Assembly: GCF_050875635.1 (NCBI RefSeq)
Contig: NZ_JBPAOH010000003.1
Coordinates: forward strand, 1-64,000
Direction: 5' to 3'
Origin: Hassallia sp050875635
Lineage (GTDB): Bacteria > Cyanobacteriota > Cyanobacteriia > Cyanobacteriales > Nostocaceae
DNA length: 64,000 nucleotides
Shown here: in pieces, positions 17,331 through 25,695 of the stretch
Layout of the letters: every line of letters starts with the position of its first letter
Numbering within the stretch: position 1 is the stretch's first letter
Notes under the pieces: model-generated
Told to the model about the DNA's origin: nothing
Seen by the model: only the letters and a program-made list of their open reading frames with translations
Databases searched by the model: none
Position numbers and translations under genes: made by a program

Positions 17331-17828
17331 TCACCATTCGCGTAAAGTTTTGTGTACCTGCGCCAGATGCCACATATAATCATCAATTTTGTATCTGTCG
17401 GCAGCTTTAACTATGTATTTACAAGCCATTTCAACATTATTGTGAGCCTCGTAATACAATCCTAGATAAAGATGACTGTAAAACTTGCCGCGTAGACGCG
17501 CAGCGGTGAGGGAGTCGCAGGGAAAGGACGCCAATGAGCGCGTCTGCCGGGGAACCCGCATATAGCGCAGTGGCTCCGATCAACCGTCGATTGCGAACTC
17601 CCTCTCCCGTTGGGCTTGTCGTGAGACATCGCCTTCTAATTCACCAACACTTAAAATATCATCTGGCGTACAATTTTCCGCATACAAATCGTAAACGCCT
17701 GGCATTACCCGTCGCGGGTCATTTTTCACCATTAATAGAGAATTGCGTGCCTCTGCCACACCCGCAAGCCTTGCAATGCAGAGATATCGCCACACTGTTT
17801 CTTCTACATCTTCGGCGTTCACCGTCAA
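17331..17828 (-). pseudogene. TPR-type protein gene interrupted by a REP insertion
   Basis: Two same-frame pieces belong together. The upstream piece (WRYLCIARLAGVAEARN to RQAQREREFA) and the downstream piece (FYSHLYLGLYYEAHNN to HLAQVHKTLREW) match the C-terminal half of an NlpI-like tetratricopeptide protein. Between them is a 105-bp palindromic insert (17487-17591) that keeps the frame but brings one TGA stop at 17580-17582. The visible part starts at an internal ATG at 17828; the true N-terminus is missing or lacks a clear start. Probably inactive. Confidence 0.65.
17487..17591. repeat. REP-like palindromic insert inside the TPR gene
   Basis: Exactly 105 bases (35 codons) between the codons for REREFA and KFYSHL. 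It includes GCGCAGTGGCTCC and GGGGAACCCGC, which are shared with REP units near 2440, 19684, 38205 and 51790. Confidence 0.65.
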
Positions 17829-18054
17829 ATCTATCTCAAATCGAAAACGTGCTTCTGTGGAATGTCATAGATGGGGAAAATCGGTACTGTGGTCAAGCTG
17901 CCTTCTTCTCACAGTATAAATTTATTTAAGTGTGCAATTAGATGTTATTTTGCACCTACACGACAAAATCCAAAATCTGCCCACTGGCTAGAAGAAACTA
18001 TGTAAAAAATTCTGTATTGTGAGGCTAGTTTATCAAAAATGAGTAAAAAAGCTT

Positions 18055-18777
18055 GTGGTTCCAATTAGAGACAATAATCCGATAACAATCACGCCTTATG
18101 TCACTTATGGGCTGATTGCTGCCAACGTCCTTGCTTTTCTTTATGAATCAAGTCTTCCTCCCCAAGCATTAAATGGATTTTTACATTTGGCAGCTATAGT
18201 ACCGCGAGAACTAACCGCCAGTTTTTCCGGAATTCCTGTAAATCAACCAGTTCCAGAGTGGGCAACCTTGATTACTTCCCAATTTCTCCACGGTGGTTTG
18301 TTGCACTTGGGCGGTAATATGTTGTTTCTCTGGATTTTTGGCAACAACATTGAAGACAGATTGGGGCATTTCAAATATTTGCTTTTCTATATATCTTGCG
18401 GTGTTTTGGCAGGGTTAAGCCAGTGGTACTTTTCACAAAGTTCTAATATTCCATCTTTGGGTGCGAGTGGAGCGATCGCCGGCGTTCTGGGTGCATACAT
18501 TCTCCGCTTTCCCCAAGCGGAAATTCTCGGTGTAGTTCCTCTAGGCTTTTTCTTCCCCACCTTTAGGGTTCCAGCTTATTTCTTTCTCGGATTTTGGTTT
18601 CTCCAGCAAGCTTTCTACGGAGTCGCAAGTTTAGAAACACCGGCTAACATCGGTATGGAAAACGGCGGAATTGCTTACTGGGCACACGCCGGCGGTTTTG
18701 TGTTTGGAGCGATTCTCGGTCCTGTGTTAGGTTTGTTTAGCGATAAATCTAACGACGATTATTTGTACAGACAGTGA
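18055..18777 (+). CDS. Rhomboid family intramembrane serine protease
   Basis: The GTG start gives MVPIRDNNPITITPYVTYGLI, then six to seven transmembrane segments over 240 residues. Family signatures are HGGLLHLGGNMLFLWIFG (loop 1 and TM2), the catalytic Ser in GASGAIAGVLG and the catalytic His in WAHAGGFVFG. Rhomboids cleave membrane proteins within the bilayer; the cyanobacterial substrates are unknown. A paralogue follows 185 bases downstream on the same strand. Confidence 0.9.
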   Translation: MVPIRDNNPITITPYVTYGLIAANVLAFLYESSLPPQALNGFLHLAAIVPRELTASFSGIPVNQPVPEWATLITSQFLHGGLLHLGGNMLFLWIFGNNIEDRLGHFKYLLFYISCGVLAGLSQWYFSQSSNIPSLGASGAIAGVLGAYILRFPQAEILGVVPLGFFFPTFRVPAYFFLGFWFLQQAFYGVASLETPANIGMENGGIAYWAHAGGFVFGAILGPVLGLFSDKSNDDYLYRQ

Positions 18778-18961
18778 AATAAAGCAAATTGACAACTCAG
18801 CATAAACTTTACTCGTAGTCAGCGCTGAAGCGCTGAAGCGCTGACTACAAACTTTCATTATTATACTAACCTACTTACCAGCCAGTGAAATTCCGCACCC
18901 TTTAACAACGGCAAGACAAACAGGATATATTGCAATTAATCAATAATAAGGAAAAACACCT

Positions 18962-19636
18962 GTGTTTCCCCTTTACGACGAAAACCCGACGCGAATCACC
19001 CCGTATATCACCTACGGGTTGATTGGGATGAACATCTTAGTTTTTCTTCATGAAATCAGTCTGTCAGGACAAGCATTAGAGCCATTTTTAGAGATGTATG
19101 CGGTGATACCACAAGAATTAACCACCAACTTTGCCCAAGAATGGACAACCTTATTTACGTCACAATTTCTACACGGTGGCTGGTGGCACTTAATCTCGAA
19201 TATGGTGTATCTCTGGGTTTTTGGCAACAATATTGAAGACCGCTTGGGTCATTTCAAGTATATAATTTTTTATTTGGCGTGCGGCGCTTTAGCTGCTATG
19301 TGCCAGTGGTTTGTGGGGGTAAATTCGCAAATTCCATCTTTGGGGGCAAGTGGTGCGATCGCCGGAATTTTAGGTGCGTACATAATCCGCTTTGCCCATG
19401 TGAGAGTTGTTACCTTAATTTTCTTAGGATTTTTCGTCACCACCATCAGAGTTCCGGCACTGGTAATCATCGGGCTTTTCTTTGTCCAGAATATTATATC
19501 TGGTTTAGCCAGCCTGCAACAAGCCGCCAACATGAGTGTAGAATCAGGCGGAGTTGCTTACTGGGCACACATCGGCGGCTTTGTCTTCGGGATAATTCTC
19601 GGTCCTGTGTTTGGCTTATTTAGGCAAAGTGAGTAG
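18962..19636 (+). CDS. Rhomboid family intramembrane serine protease, second copy
   Basis: The GTG start follows a GGA ribosome binding site. The 224-residue protein is clearly related to the upstream gene: FPLYDENPTRITPYITYGLI, then LHGGWWHLISNMVYLWVFGNN, catalytic Ser in GASGAIAGILG, and catalytic His in WAHIGGFVFG. All catalytic residues are intact. The short spacer and similarity suggest local duplication. A block of tandem and REP repeats follows directly after the stop. Confidence 0.9.
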   Translation: MFPLYDENPTRITPYITYGLIGMNILVFLHEISLSGQALEPFLEMYAVIPQELTTNFAQEWTTLFTSQFLHGGWWHLISNMVYLWVFGNNIEDRLGHFKYIIFYLACGALAAMCQWFVGVNSQIPSLGASGAIAGILGAYIIRFAHVRVVTLIFLGFFVTTIRVPALVIIGLFFVQNIISGLASLQQAANMSVESGGVAYWAHIGGFVFGIILGPVFGLFRQSE

Positions 19637-20008
19637 AGGAGTGGGGGAGTGGGGGAGTGGGGGAGTGGGGGAGTGGGGGCAGGGGAACCAGTGCGGTCTT
19701 GGGGTTTCCCCAAGTGAAGCATCTGGCGTGGCAGGGGAGCCAGTGCGGTCTTGGGGTTTCCCCAAGTGAAGCATCTGGCGTGGCAGGGGGACAAGGAGGA
19801 CAAGGAGGCACTCTTGCAGGGGAGCCAGTGCGGTCTTGGGGTTTCCCCAAGTGAAGCATCTGGCGTGGCAGGGGGAGTTTGTCTCTCCATCTCCCCATCT
19901 CCCCATCCCCCCCTCCCCCCACTCCCCAACGCCAGGTGCACGGCTGCCGGGGAACCCGTCCAACGCACTGGTGACTCCCCACTCCCCACTCCCCTCTCCC
20001 CCTAGACA
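19637..20008. repeat. Cluster of REP units and tandem heptamers
   Basis: After GTGGGGGA tandem units come three near-identical 53-base REP units (about 19684-19736, 19737-19789, 19822-19875) of the form CCAGTGCGGTCTTGGGG...CATCTGGCGTGG. They are separated by ACAAGGAGG repeats. An inverted, diverged copy lies at 19929-19975. Long ORFs here on both strands are repeat translations. Confidence 0.8.
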
Positions 20009-22159
20009 TCACCCAACAGACACTTCTCGTTCCTCAGGTGGATAGACTCGTGGTGCAATTGGTTGAGGCATAGAAACGATGATATCAGCGCCATTAATAA
20101 CGGTTCCCAATAGCCCCAATTCAGATTCAGTTAATTGATCGACAGCTTCACCAAGCATGTTTTCTTGTGTATAATTTGGTCGTGTTACCAGCACTATGCC
20201 ATCGCTGTAAGGTTGAATTAACAAGGGGTCATTAGATAAACTGAGAGTGCCAGTATCTAAAATTACTAAATCGTAACGTTGGCGAGCATCCTCCATCAGC
20301 TTTCGCATTTCGCTAGATTCTAAAATAGCGGCAGATTGGCGCACAGGACCCGCGCTAGGAACAATGTATAAATTTTCGACTCCGGGGACTAAATAAATAC
20401 ATTCGCTCAAGCTGCCGTAATAGCGTAGGGGTTCAACAGTGGCATCGGCATCGAGAGTAACATTGAGGGATTGGCAACGGCTATGCGATCGCAAATCTGT
20501 TTCAATAATCAAAGTTCGTTTGCCAGCACGGGCAGAGGCAATGCCCAAATTATAAGCACTCACCGTTTTTCCTTCCAAACTGCTGGTGCTAGTAATCAAT
20601 ACCACCTTCAAGTTTTTCCCACCAATGCGGCGCAGATTACTGCGGAACTTTTCATAATACTCTAAATAGGGAGACTCCGCAGAAAGTATTGTTGGCACTG
20701 CATCTAAACTTAAATCATCAACTGGCATTAAAGGCAATTCGCCCAGCAAATTGACTTCTCGTTGTTTGAGGTTGTCGCGGATATCTTCTTTGGTTTTGAA
20801 AGTCCCTTCCAGCGCTCCCAACAAAAATATCACCCCACCACCAACCAACAATCCAAGTATTGCACCTACACCTAAAGTAATTGGCACATTCTTAGGCGGT
20901 TTTTGGTCGCTAATGACTACTGGTGGTCTAGCAATGCTGAGACTAGTAACAGTTTCTGCTTCTGCGGTTCTCGCATCAGCTAGCTTTGTTTGCATTTGGT
21001 CATAGACGGCTTTTTTGAGGAGAATTTCCTGTTCTATACGCGATCGCTCCAGTTGCTTATTAGGTATTAACGAATACTCCTGCCGCAATCGCGCCTCTTG
21101 TTTGATTTCGTCAGTTAGTTGCTTTCGGAGAGTATCGCGTTGGGTTTCCAAAGCCACCAGTTGATTTGCCAACAGTTGGCGGGCTGGGTCTAAATTGCTA
21201 TTGCTACGAATAGCCCCAGAGTTAGGAGTCAAAGCCGCAGCCGTACCGCCACCACCTACAACCTCAGCTGCACGTTGTTGCAACAGTTTTTCGGAAGTTT
21301 CTTTCTGACGTCGCAATCCAATCATTGTTGGGTGTTCTGGGCGCAAGTCTTTTCTAAGCAATTCAATTTGCGACTCAGTTTGATAAATTTGCGCTCGCAA
21401 GTTCGCAAGAATCGGATCGGCACTCAAAGCCGAAGATACATAAGCTTGGTTAACTGTCAACCCCAGCTTATTTTGCAAACTGGCAATTTGAGCATCAATA
21501 CCAGACAGCGTTAATTGAATTTGCCGTTGCTGACCTTGGCTGGTGGTAACTGCTGCCAGCAAACTGCCATTTTCAGCAGCTAATATAGCAGGTCGTTGCA
21601 GGCGATCGTACCTTTCTAATTTCTGTTCAGCAGCTTGCAATTCTACCTTCGCTCGTGGTAAACGCTCGTTAATTTTGGCAATAATTGCCTTTAATCGTCC
21701 AGTATTAATCTCACCGCTTAACTTGACCATTGCTTGCATCAACGCCAGCACAGTCTCTTGTGCCCGCTTTGGGTCACTATCTTTATATTTGATTTGAATA
21801 ATTGCCGGGGCTGCTGCTTCTCCTTCCTTGGCTGCTTGGGGAACACTAAGCGCCACATTTTCACCAATTGTTTTCGGCTTGACCTTTACTTGCGTTGCCA
21901 CAGATTCAATTATCTGGTCTGACAGCAAAATTTCCTGGCTGAGTTCTTGCCCTTGCTGCTGGATTTGCGTACCAGTTGCTGAGAAAGAAACTGGCGGACG
22001 AGTGTAGGCAAGTGCAGCACTGGCTAGATAGCTAGGGGCTGGATCTGGTTGCACAGCTACCAGAGTTGACCCCGCTACAACTAAACCAAAACTGGCTAAT
22101 CCAATCCACTTGTATTTATCAAAAGCAATAAGATAGCGCTTAACAATCGGTGGAGCCAT
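20009..22159 (-). CDS. Wzc/GumC-like polysaccharide co-polymerase with CpsD-type ATPase domain
   Basis: Membrane protein controlling chain length and export of exopolysaccharide. The ATG at 22157-22159 (MAPPIVKRYL) is chosen over an upstream TTG. A first transmembrane helix lies at about 20-40. A long periplasmic coiled-coil region follows (about 60-400) with the PCP motif PKNVPITLGVGAILG leading into the second helix. The cytoplasmic BY-kinase-like domain (about 490-700) has a divergent Walker A, STSSLEGKT, and a Walker B-like VILDTGT. There is no C-terminal Tyr cluster, so autophosphorylation of the usual kind is doubtful. It is followed by a REP cluster. Confidence 0.85.
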   Translation of the reverse strand: MAPPIVKRYLIAFDKYKWIGLASFGLVVAGSTLVAVQPDPAPSYLASAALAYTRPPVSFSATGTQIQQQGQELSQEILLSDQIIESVATQVKVKPKTIGENVALSVPQAAKEGEAAAPAIIQIKYKDSDPKRAQETVLALMQAMVKLSGEINTGRLKAIIAKINERLPRAKVELQAAEQKLERYDRLQRPAILAAENGSLLAAVTTSQGQQRQIQLTLSGIDAQIASLQNKLGLTVNQAYVSSALSADPILANLRAQIYQTESQIELLRKDLRPEHPTMIGLRRQKETSEKLLQQRAAEVVGGGGTAAALTPNSGAIRSNSNLDPARQLLANQLVALETQRDTLRKQLTDEIKQEARLRQEYSLIPNKQLERSRIEQEILLKKAVYDQMQTKLADARTAEAETVTSLSIARPPVVISDQKPPKNVPITLGVGAILGLLVGGGVIFLLGALEGTFKTKEDIRDNLKQREVNLLGELPLMPVDDLSLDAVPTILSAESPYLEYYEKFRSNLRRIGGKNLKVVLITSTSSLEGKTVSAYNLGIASARAGKRTLIIETDLRSHSRCQSLNVTLDADATVEPLRYYGSLSECIYLVPGVENLYIVPSAGPVRQSAAILESSEMRKLMEDARQRYDLVILDTGTLSLSNDPLLIQPYSDGIVLVTRPNYTQENMLGEAVDQLTESELGLLGTVINGADIIVSMPQPIAPRVYPPEEREVSVG

Positions 22160-22279
22160 GACAATAATCAATTCTTAGGCAGGTTTTAGCAGAAAGGCAG
22201 AAGCACGAACCAGATAAATCACATCTTTTACTTACTTTAAACAAGTTTTGCGATCAACAGCAATCAAGCAACAAAGTAA

Positions 22280-23638
22280 CTACCTTCTGTCACCGCTAAA
22301 AGTGTCAAAGAAGCGGATAAAGCTTTCAACATTAAAGAAAGGTCGAGTAATCGTACTTAAAACATTAGTGATTTTACCGATAAGGTTTCGACCTACAACA
22401 ATAACATCATTGTCTTGCAGCGGCACGTTTTGAGACGCATCGCCGGAAAGCGCCTTTTTCGCATCAAGTCTCTGGGTGACGGCTTTACCTCGTTCCGGAT
22501 CGAAGCGAACAAGAGCAATGTCTCGGAGATTGGCAGTATCCGGATTAATTCCTCCTAAAGCATCTATAAAACTACTACCATTAGGTAGCGTTTGAGTGCC
22601 AATTCCACCAGCCGCATAGTTTAAAATGCGGATTCTAATTTGCGGTTGAGCTAGAGTTGAACGAGCTACTAAATTTCGGTCATAACCGTCATCAGCACCA
22701 ATTTCTCGACGCGGTACAATGATTGCATCACCATCTTGCAGCCGTAAATTAGGTAATGAGCTAGCATTTTGCAACGTGGCATACAAATCAATAGTTTGTG
22801 AAATTATAGAACCATCAATTAACTTCCGCCGCACTTGCACTTGTCGCAGGTCTGCGTTTAGTGTCGAACCCCCAGCTATCAGCAACGCATCACCAAGACG
22901 GGGTGTCGGCGAAGCGATAGGATAAATTCCTGGACGCGGCACTTCGCCACTAATCGTAACTTGAACTGGTCGCGCCCCTGCCAGCCCGACTGCCACAACC
23001 GGATCGACCAAAATGCGACTTAAACCCAAGCGAATTTTTTCTTGAGCTTCTTCCAAACTCAAGCCTTGTACCGAAACTGTTCCCAATTGCGGCACTGTAA
23101 TATTGCCTTCGGGATTTATTTGCGCTTGAAAACTCAACTCAGGACGTTGCCCTGTCAGTGATAAAGCGACAATTGGATCGACTACAAACCGATTTAAACC
23201 AGAGCGAATTTTTCTTTCTGCTTGTTGTAAAGTTAAACCTTGTAGCGACAAGGTTCCCAGTAGTGGCACTGTAATATTGCCTTCGGGATTTATTTGCGCT
23301 TGAAAACTCAAATCGGAAAAGCGCTGAACCACAACGCTGATTACATCTCCAGGTCCTAAGCGGTAGCGACCTGGAGGACGCTGAACCGTTATCCCCAATA
23401 CATCTCCGGGTCCTAAAAGATAGCGACCGAGTTGGGGTGATATTCCGTCGTTTAAACCCGCAGGTGCAAAATCAACACTCGACGGGGGTGAGGGAGGTTG
23501 CCCTTGCCCCTGTCTTGGGGAGGGTAAAGGTTGAGCCACAACATCCGGGACAGATATTGTACAGAACACCCCTACCTGAAGACTAACAAGACACAAAGCG
23601 CTAAATACACGCCTACAAGAATCGGTAACTATGAACAT
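22280..23638 (-). CDS. Wza-like polysaccharide export protein with duplicated export domain
   Basis: Outer-membrane or periplasmic polysaccharide export protein. A signal peptide is followed by a Pro-rich segment, then RYLLGPGDV and a second RYRLGPGDV 19 residues later. Two back-to-back copies of a 58-residue export module follow (about 110-166 and 168-224, each starting LSFQAQINPEGNITVP). SLBB domains come after (VTISGEVPRPGIYP near 228-241, and a C-terminal QDNDVIVVGRN). A 47-bp stretch is identical between the DNA copies (23091-23137 and 23265-23311). The partner Wzc-like gene lies 120 bases downstream. Confidence 0.85.
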   Translation of the reverse strand: MFIVTDSCRRVFSALCLVSLQVGVFCTISVPDVVAQPLPSPRQGQGQPPSPPSSVDFAPAGLNDGISPQLGRYLLGPGDVLGITVQRPPGRYRLGPGDVISVVVQRFSDLSFQAQINPEGNITVPLLGTLSLQGLTLQQAERKIRSGLNRFVVDPIVALSLTGQRPELSFQAQINPEGNITVPQLGTVSVQGLSLEEAQEKIRLGLSRILVDPVVAVGLAGARPVQVTISGEVPRPGIYPIASPTPRLGDALLIAGGSTLNADLRQVQVRRKLIDGSIISQTIDLYATLQNASSLPNLRLQDGDAIIVPRREIGADDGYDRNLVARSTLAQPQIRIRILNYAAGGIGTQTLPNGSSFIDALGGINPDTANLRDIALVRFDPERGKAVTQRLDAKKALSGDASQNVPLQDNDVIVVGRNLIGKITNVLSTITRPFFNVESFIRFFDTFSGDRR

Positions 23639-24001
23639 CGATGCAATCAAGCTAAGTTAAGAAATGCTACGCCGACTCGCTATTTTACTCTCGAAATACT
23701 CTGAGTGTCCGCTCTTAATCACAGGTATTTTTATACAATTTATCTTTTTTTGCATTACCTAAGAGCGAAACCTGTTTGATAAAGAAGTGGTCAAAAGTCA
23801 GAAGTCAGAAGTTAGATGGGAATAGGTATGTTACTGACACCATAAAGATTGGTTTAAAGCCTCATCTATGAGTGGACGAGAAAAAATTAATAAATATAAA
23901 GATTGAAACTCCACCCATAAAGCGATCGAGTTCTCCAAACTCCAAACTCCAAACTCCTAACTCTTAACTCCTAACTCTTAACTTTGCGCCTCCTAACTTT
24001 T
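23639..24001. other. Spacer with short tandem repeats
   Basis: No gene. Near 23935-23990 there are CTCCAAA and CTCTTAA heptamer runs immediately after the stop of the exosortase B partner gene (minus strand). The rest should hold the promoter of the Wza-like gene; no box was assigned. Confidence 0.5.
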
Positions 24002-24694
24002 TTATAAAAAAGCCGCCATTAATGCCCGTTGGACTGTTTCGCCAATAGACTTGGTTAAAGACCAAGTTGTTTCTACCTGCCCCAAAGGTTCCATCGGAAT
24101 CATAATACTCACGCCAACCCAAGGGGCACGCTGCTTGCGTAACTGTGCTAATTGATCTGCCACAAACCACTGTATAGGTGATGGATTTCCACCATTAGGG
24201 AAAGCATACCATTGCAAAACCGCAAATGTTTGCTTATCTGTGGAGGCGCGAAAAAATTGAGCCTCGACTTTAACTTCGGTTGATGCAAGTTTTACCGTAA
24301 ATTCCGCCGGACGAAATTGAGCTACGTTCCACTGCTGCCAGCTTTGAATCTCTGTCCATTCTACTTCTGGTTGATTTTTGGAATCAGTTTGCGGCAGCAA
24401 AAGCAAGATAGCCTGAGTTTGTGTGCCTTGTTTTTTGTTGATTTGCATTAACCATTTGCGTCCGCCAATTTGTTGTTGGCTTTTTTCAATTGTTTCCCAA
24501 CCAGGAAGGTTTAACCCTTGCTGCCGCAACTGTCTCAACTGCTTGATACTGGTGATAGGAGGCAGCTTTTGCCATTGCCAGTGTCCTGTCAAGTATCCGG
24601 GAACAGCTCCTATCACCAGCAGTAGTAGTAACAACAAAAGCGCTGCTAGCTTAGGAAATTGGTTTTCTTTGAGTAATTTAGAAAAGGATATCAT
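24002..24694 (-). CDS. Cyanoexosortase B system-associated protein
   Basis: The ATG at 24692-24694 (MISFSKLLKEN) is preferred over an upstream TTG. One membrane helix (about 17-37), then a soluble domain with GLNLPGWETIEKS, VLQWYAFPNGGNPSPIQWFVADQ and VETTWSLTKSIGE. This matches the EpsI-like partner usually encoded directly after cyanoexosortase B. Here the exosortase is 3.4 kb upstream, so the usual pair has been separated. Role in sorting or polymer export is inferred. Confidence 0.75.
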   Translation of the reverse strand: MISFSKLLKENQFPKLAALLLLLLLLVIGAVPGYLTGHWQWQKLPPITSIKQLRQLRQQGLNLPGWETIEKSQQQIGGRKWLMQINKKQGTQTQAILLLLPQTDSKNQPEVEWTEIQSWQQWNVAQFRPAEFTVKLASTEVKVEAQFFRASTDKQTFAVLQWYAFPNGGNPSPIQWFVADQLAQLRKQRAPWVGVSIMIPMEPLGQVETTWSLTKSIGETVQRALMAAFL

Positions 24695-25013
24695 AAGTAA
24701 AATTTGCAATACTTACGCAAAATTTTACCTGCTAAATCACTTCCTGAGTTCAGTAATCTTGACAGTCCCCTACGTATTTCCCCAAGAGTAAACCGTATAG
24801 CGGCTTTTGGCGTTGCTGATCGCTGATTTGATATCTCTCGTAACTGGGCTGCTGCCTTGTTATGCAACCGGAGGTAGAGCGTTCCCAGGCAGAGCCTGGG
24901 AACAAGATAATAAGCTGTTCCACATTTAACTTGCATGTATTGGGCGGGCGAGACGCCCACCCCACAAGAAATGTACAATTTCAAATTATGCAAACTAGAT
25001 GTGGTTTAACTTA
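24695..25013. repeat. 242-bp insert bounded by a 35-bp direct repeat
   Basis: The segment ATCACTTCCTGAGTTCAG... through GACAGTCCCC occurs identically at 24736-24770 and 25013-25047. The second copy is the 3' end of the small gene 25014-25262. Between the copies lie a GTTCCCAGGC/GCCTGGGAAC palindrome (24881-24903) and a GGGCGGGCGAGACGCCC hairpin (about 24943-24965). It looks like an insertion or a partial duplication that copied the end of the small gene. ORFs here are spurious. Confidence 0.65.
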
Positions 25014-25262
25014 TCACTTCCTGAGTTCAGTAATCTTGACAGTCCCCCTTTTTTGAATCGAAATTGAGAGTGCGTCTTCGACTAAATCTCCTAACTTCAT
25101 ACGAAGTACGGAGGCGATCGCGTTCAAGACTTGCTGTAGTGTTGGCTTGGGTTGTTGAAGCTCTTCGTAGTGTTCAGCAATAACCTTTAATGTAAAGTCC
25201 AGAGTATCGGCAGGAGGATCGCCGATAATATCCTCATCTTCTCCTGTTGCCCACCATCCCAT
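25014..25262 (-). CDS. Small conserved-looking hypothetical protein
   Basis: An 82-residue acidic protein starting MGWWATGEDEDIIGDPPAD, followed by a helical body with KPTLQQVLNAIASVL. The start (MG-W, then DIIGD-P-D) is a pattern I associate with a group of small cyanobacterial proteins of unknown function. The last 11 codons are duplicated downstream in the 24736-24770 repeat. Together with the next ORF it lies in a block that separates exosortase B from its partner. Confidence 0.55.
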   Translation of the reverse strand: MGWWATGEDEDIIGDPPADTLDFTLKVIAEHYEELQQPKPTLQQVLNAIASVLRMKLGDLVEDALSISIQKRGTVKITELRK

Positions 25263-25695
25263 ATTTAACTTTTACTTAATTAATGTTACAGTCCGTTTTA
25301 ATTTGTAACTATACTTTATGATGTTGGTAGATTTTTATATACATGGGTCGTGCAAATATTTATAATCATTTTTAAGTTAAACCCCTTTCCCTCGAATAGT
25401 TCCTCCGCTTTTATTACTCCAATCTCATCAAATTATTCGGATAAATCAGGTTCAGTAACTTCACAAAAACCTTCTTTTGTTGACTATTTAGTGACTTTGA
25501 AAATAACGCGAATTTAACTGCTGGAAAAAATCAGAAGCATTATAAAGAGTCTCAACAACGCCTGTGCCGTCCCCGGACTATGATAATAATTTTTATCGAT
25601 GTGATAGTGATATGTTTTCATTGAAAAAATTAATTTATGGCTGGGGTAATCATCTCAAGTTTAAACTCTACTAATCTACTAAAATCATCAGGGAT
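25263..25695. other. AT-rich spacer before the helicase-like gene
   Basis: About 430 AT-rich bases with no supported gene; it holds the opposing promoters of the small minus-strand gene and the plus-strand helicase-like gene. HIP1 sites are absent here, unlike most of the window. Confidence 0.5.

Noticed and set aside
19558..20045. Several overlapping ORFs of 65-143 residues on both strands, rich in Gly, Pro, Ser and Trp
   Set aside because: They are translations of the REP and heptamer repeats; all frames are open because the repeats lack stops, and none has a family feature or ribosome binding site.
23895..23912. AAAGATTGAAACT, like the end of a cyanobacterial CRISPR repeat
   Set aside because: It occurs once, without regular copies or spacers around it, so it is not a CRISPR array.
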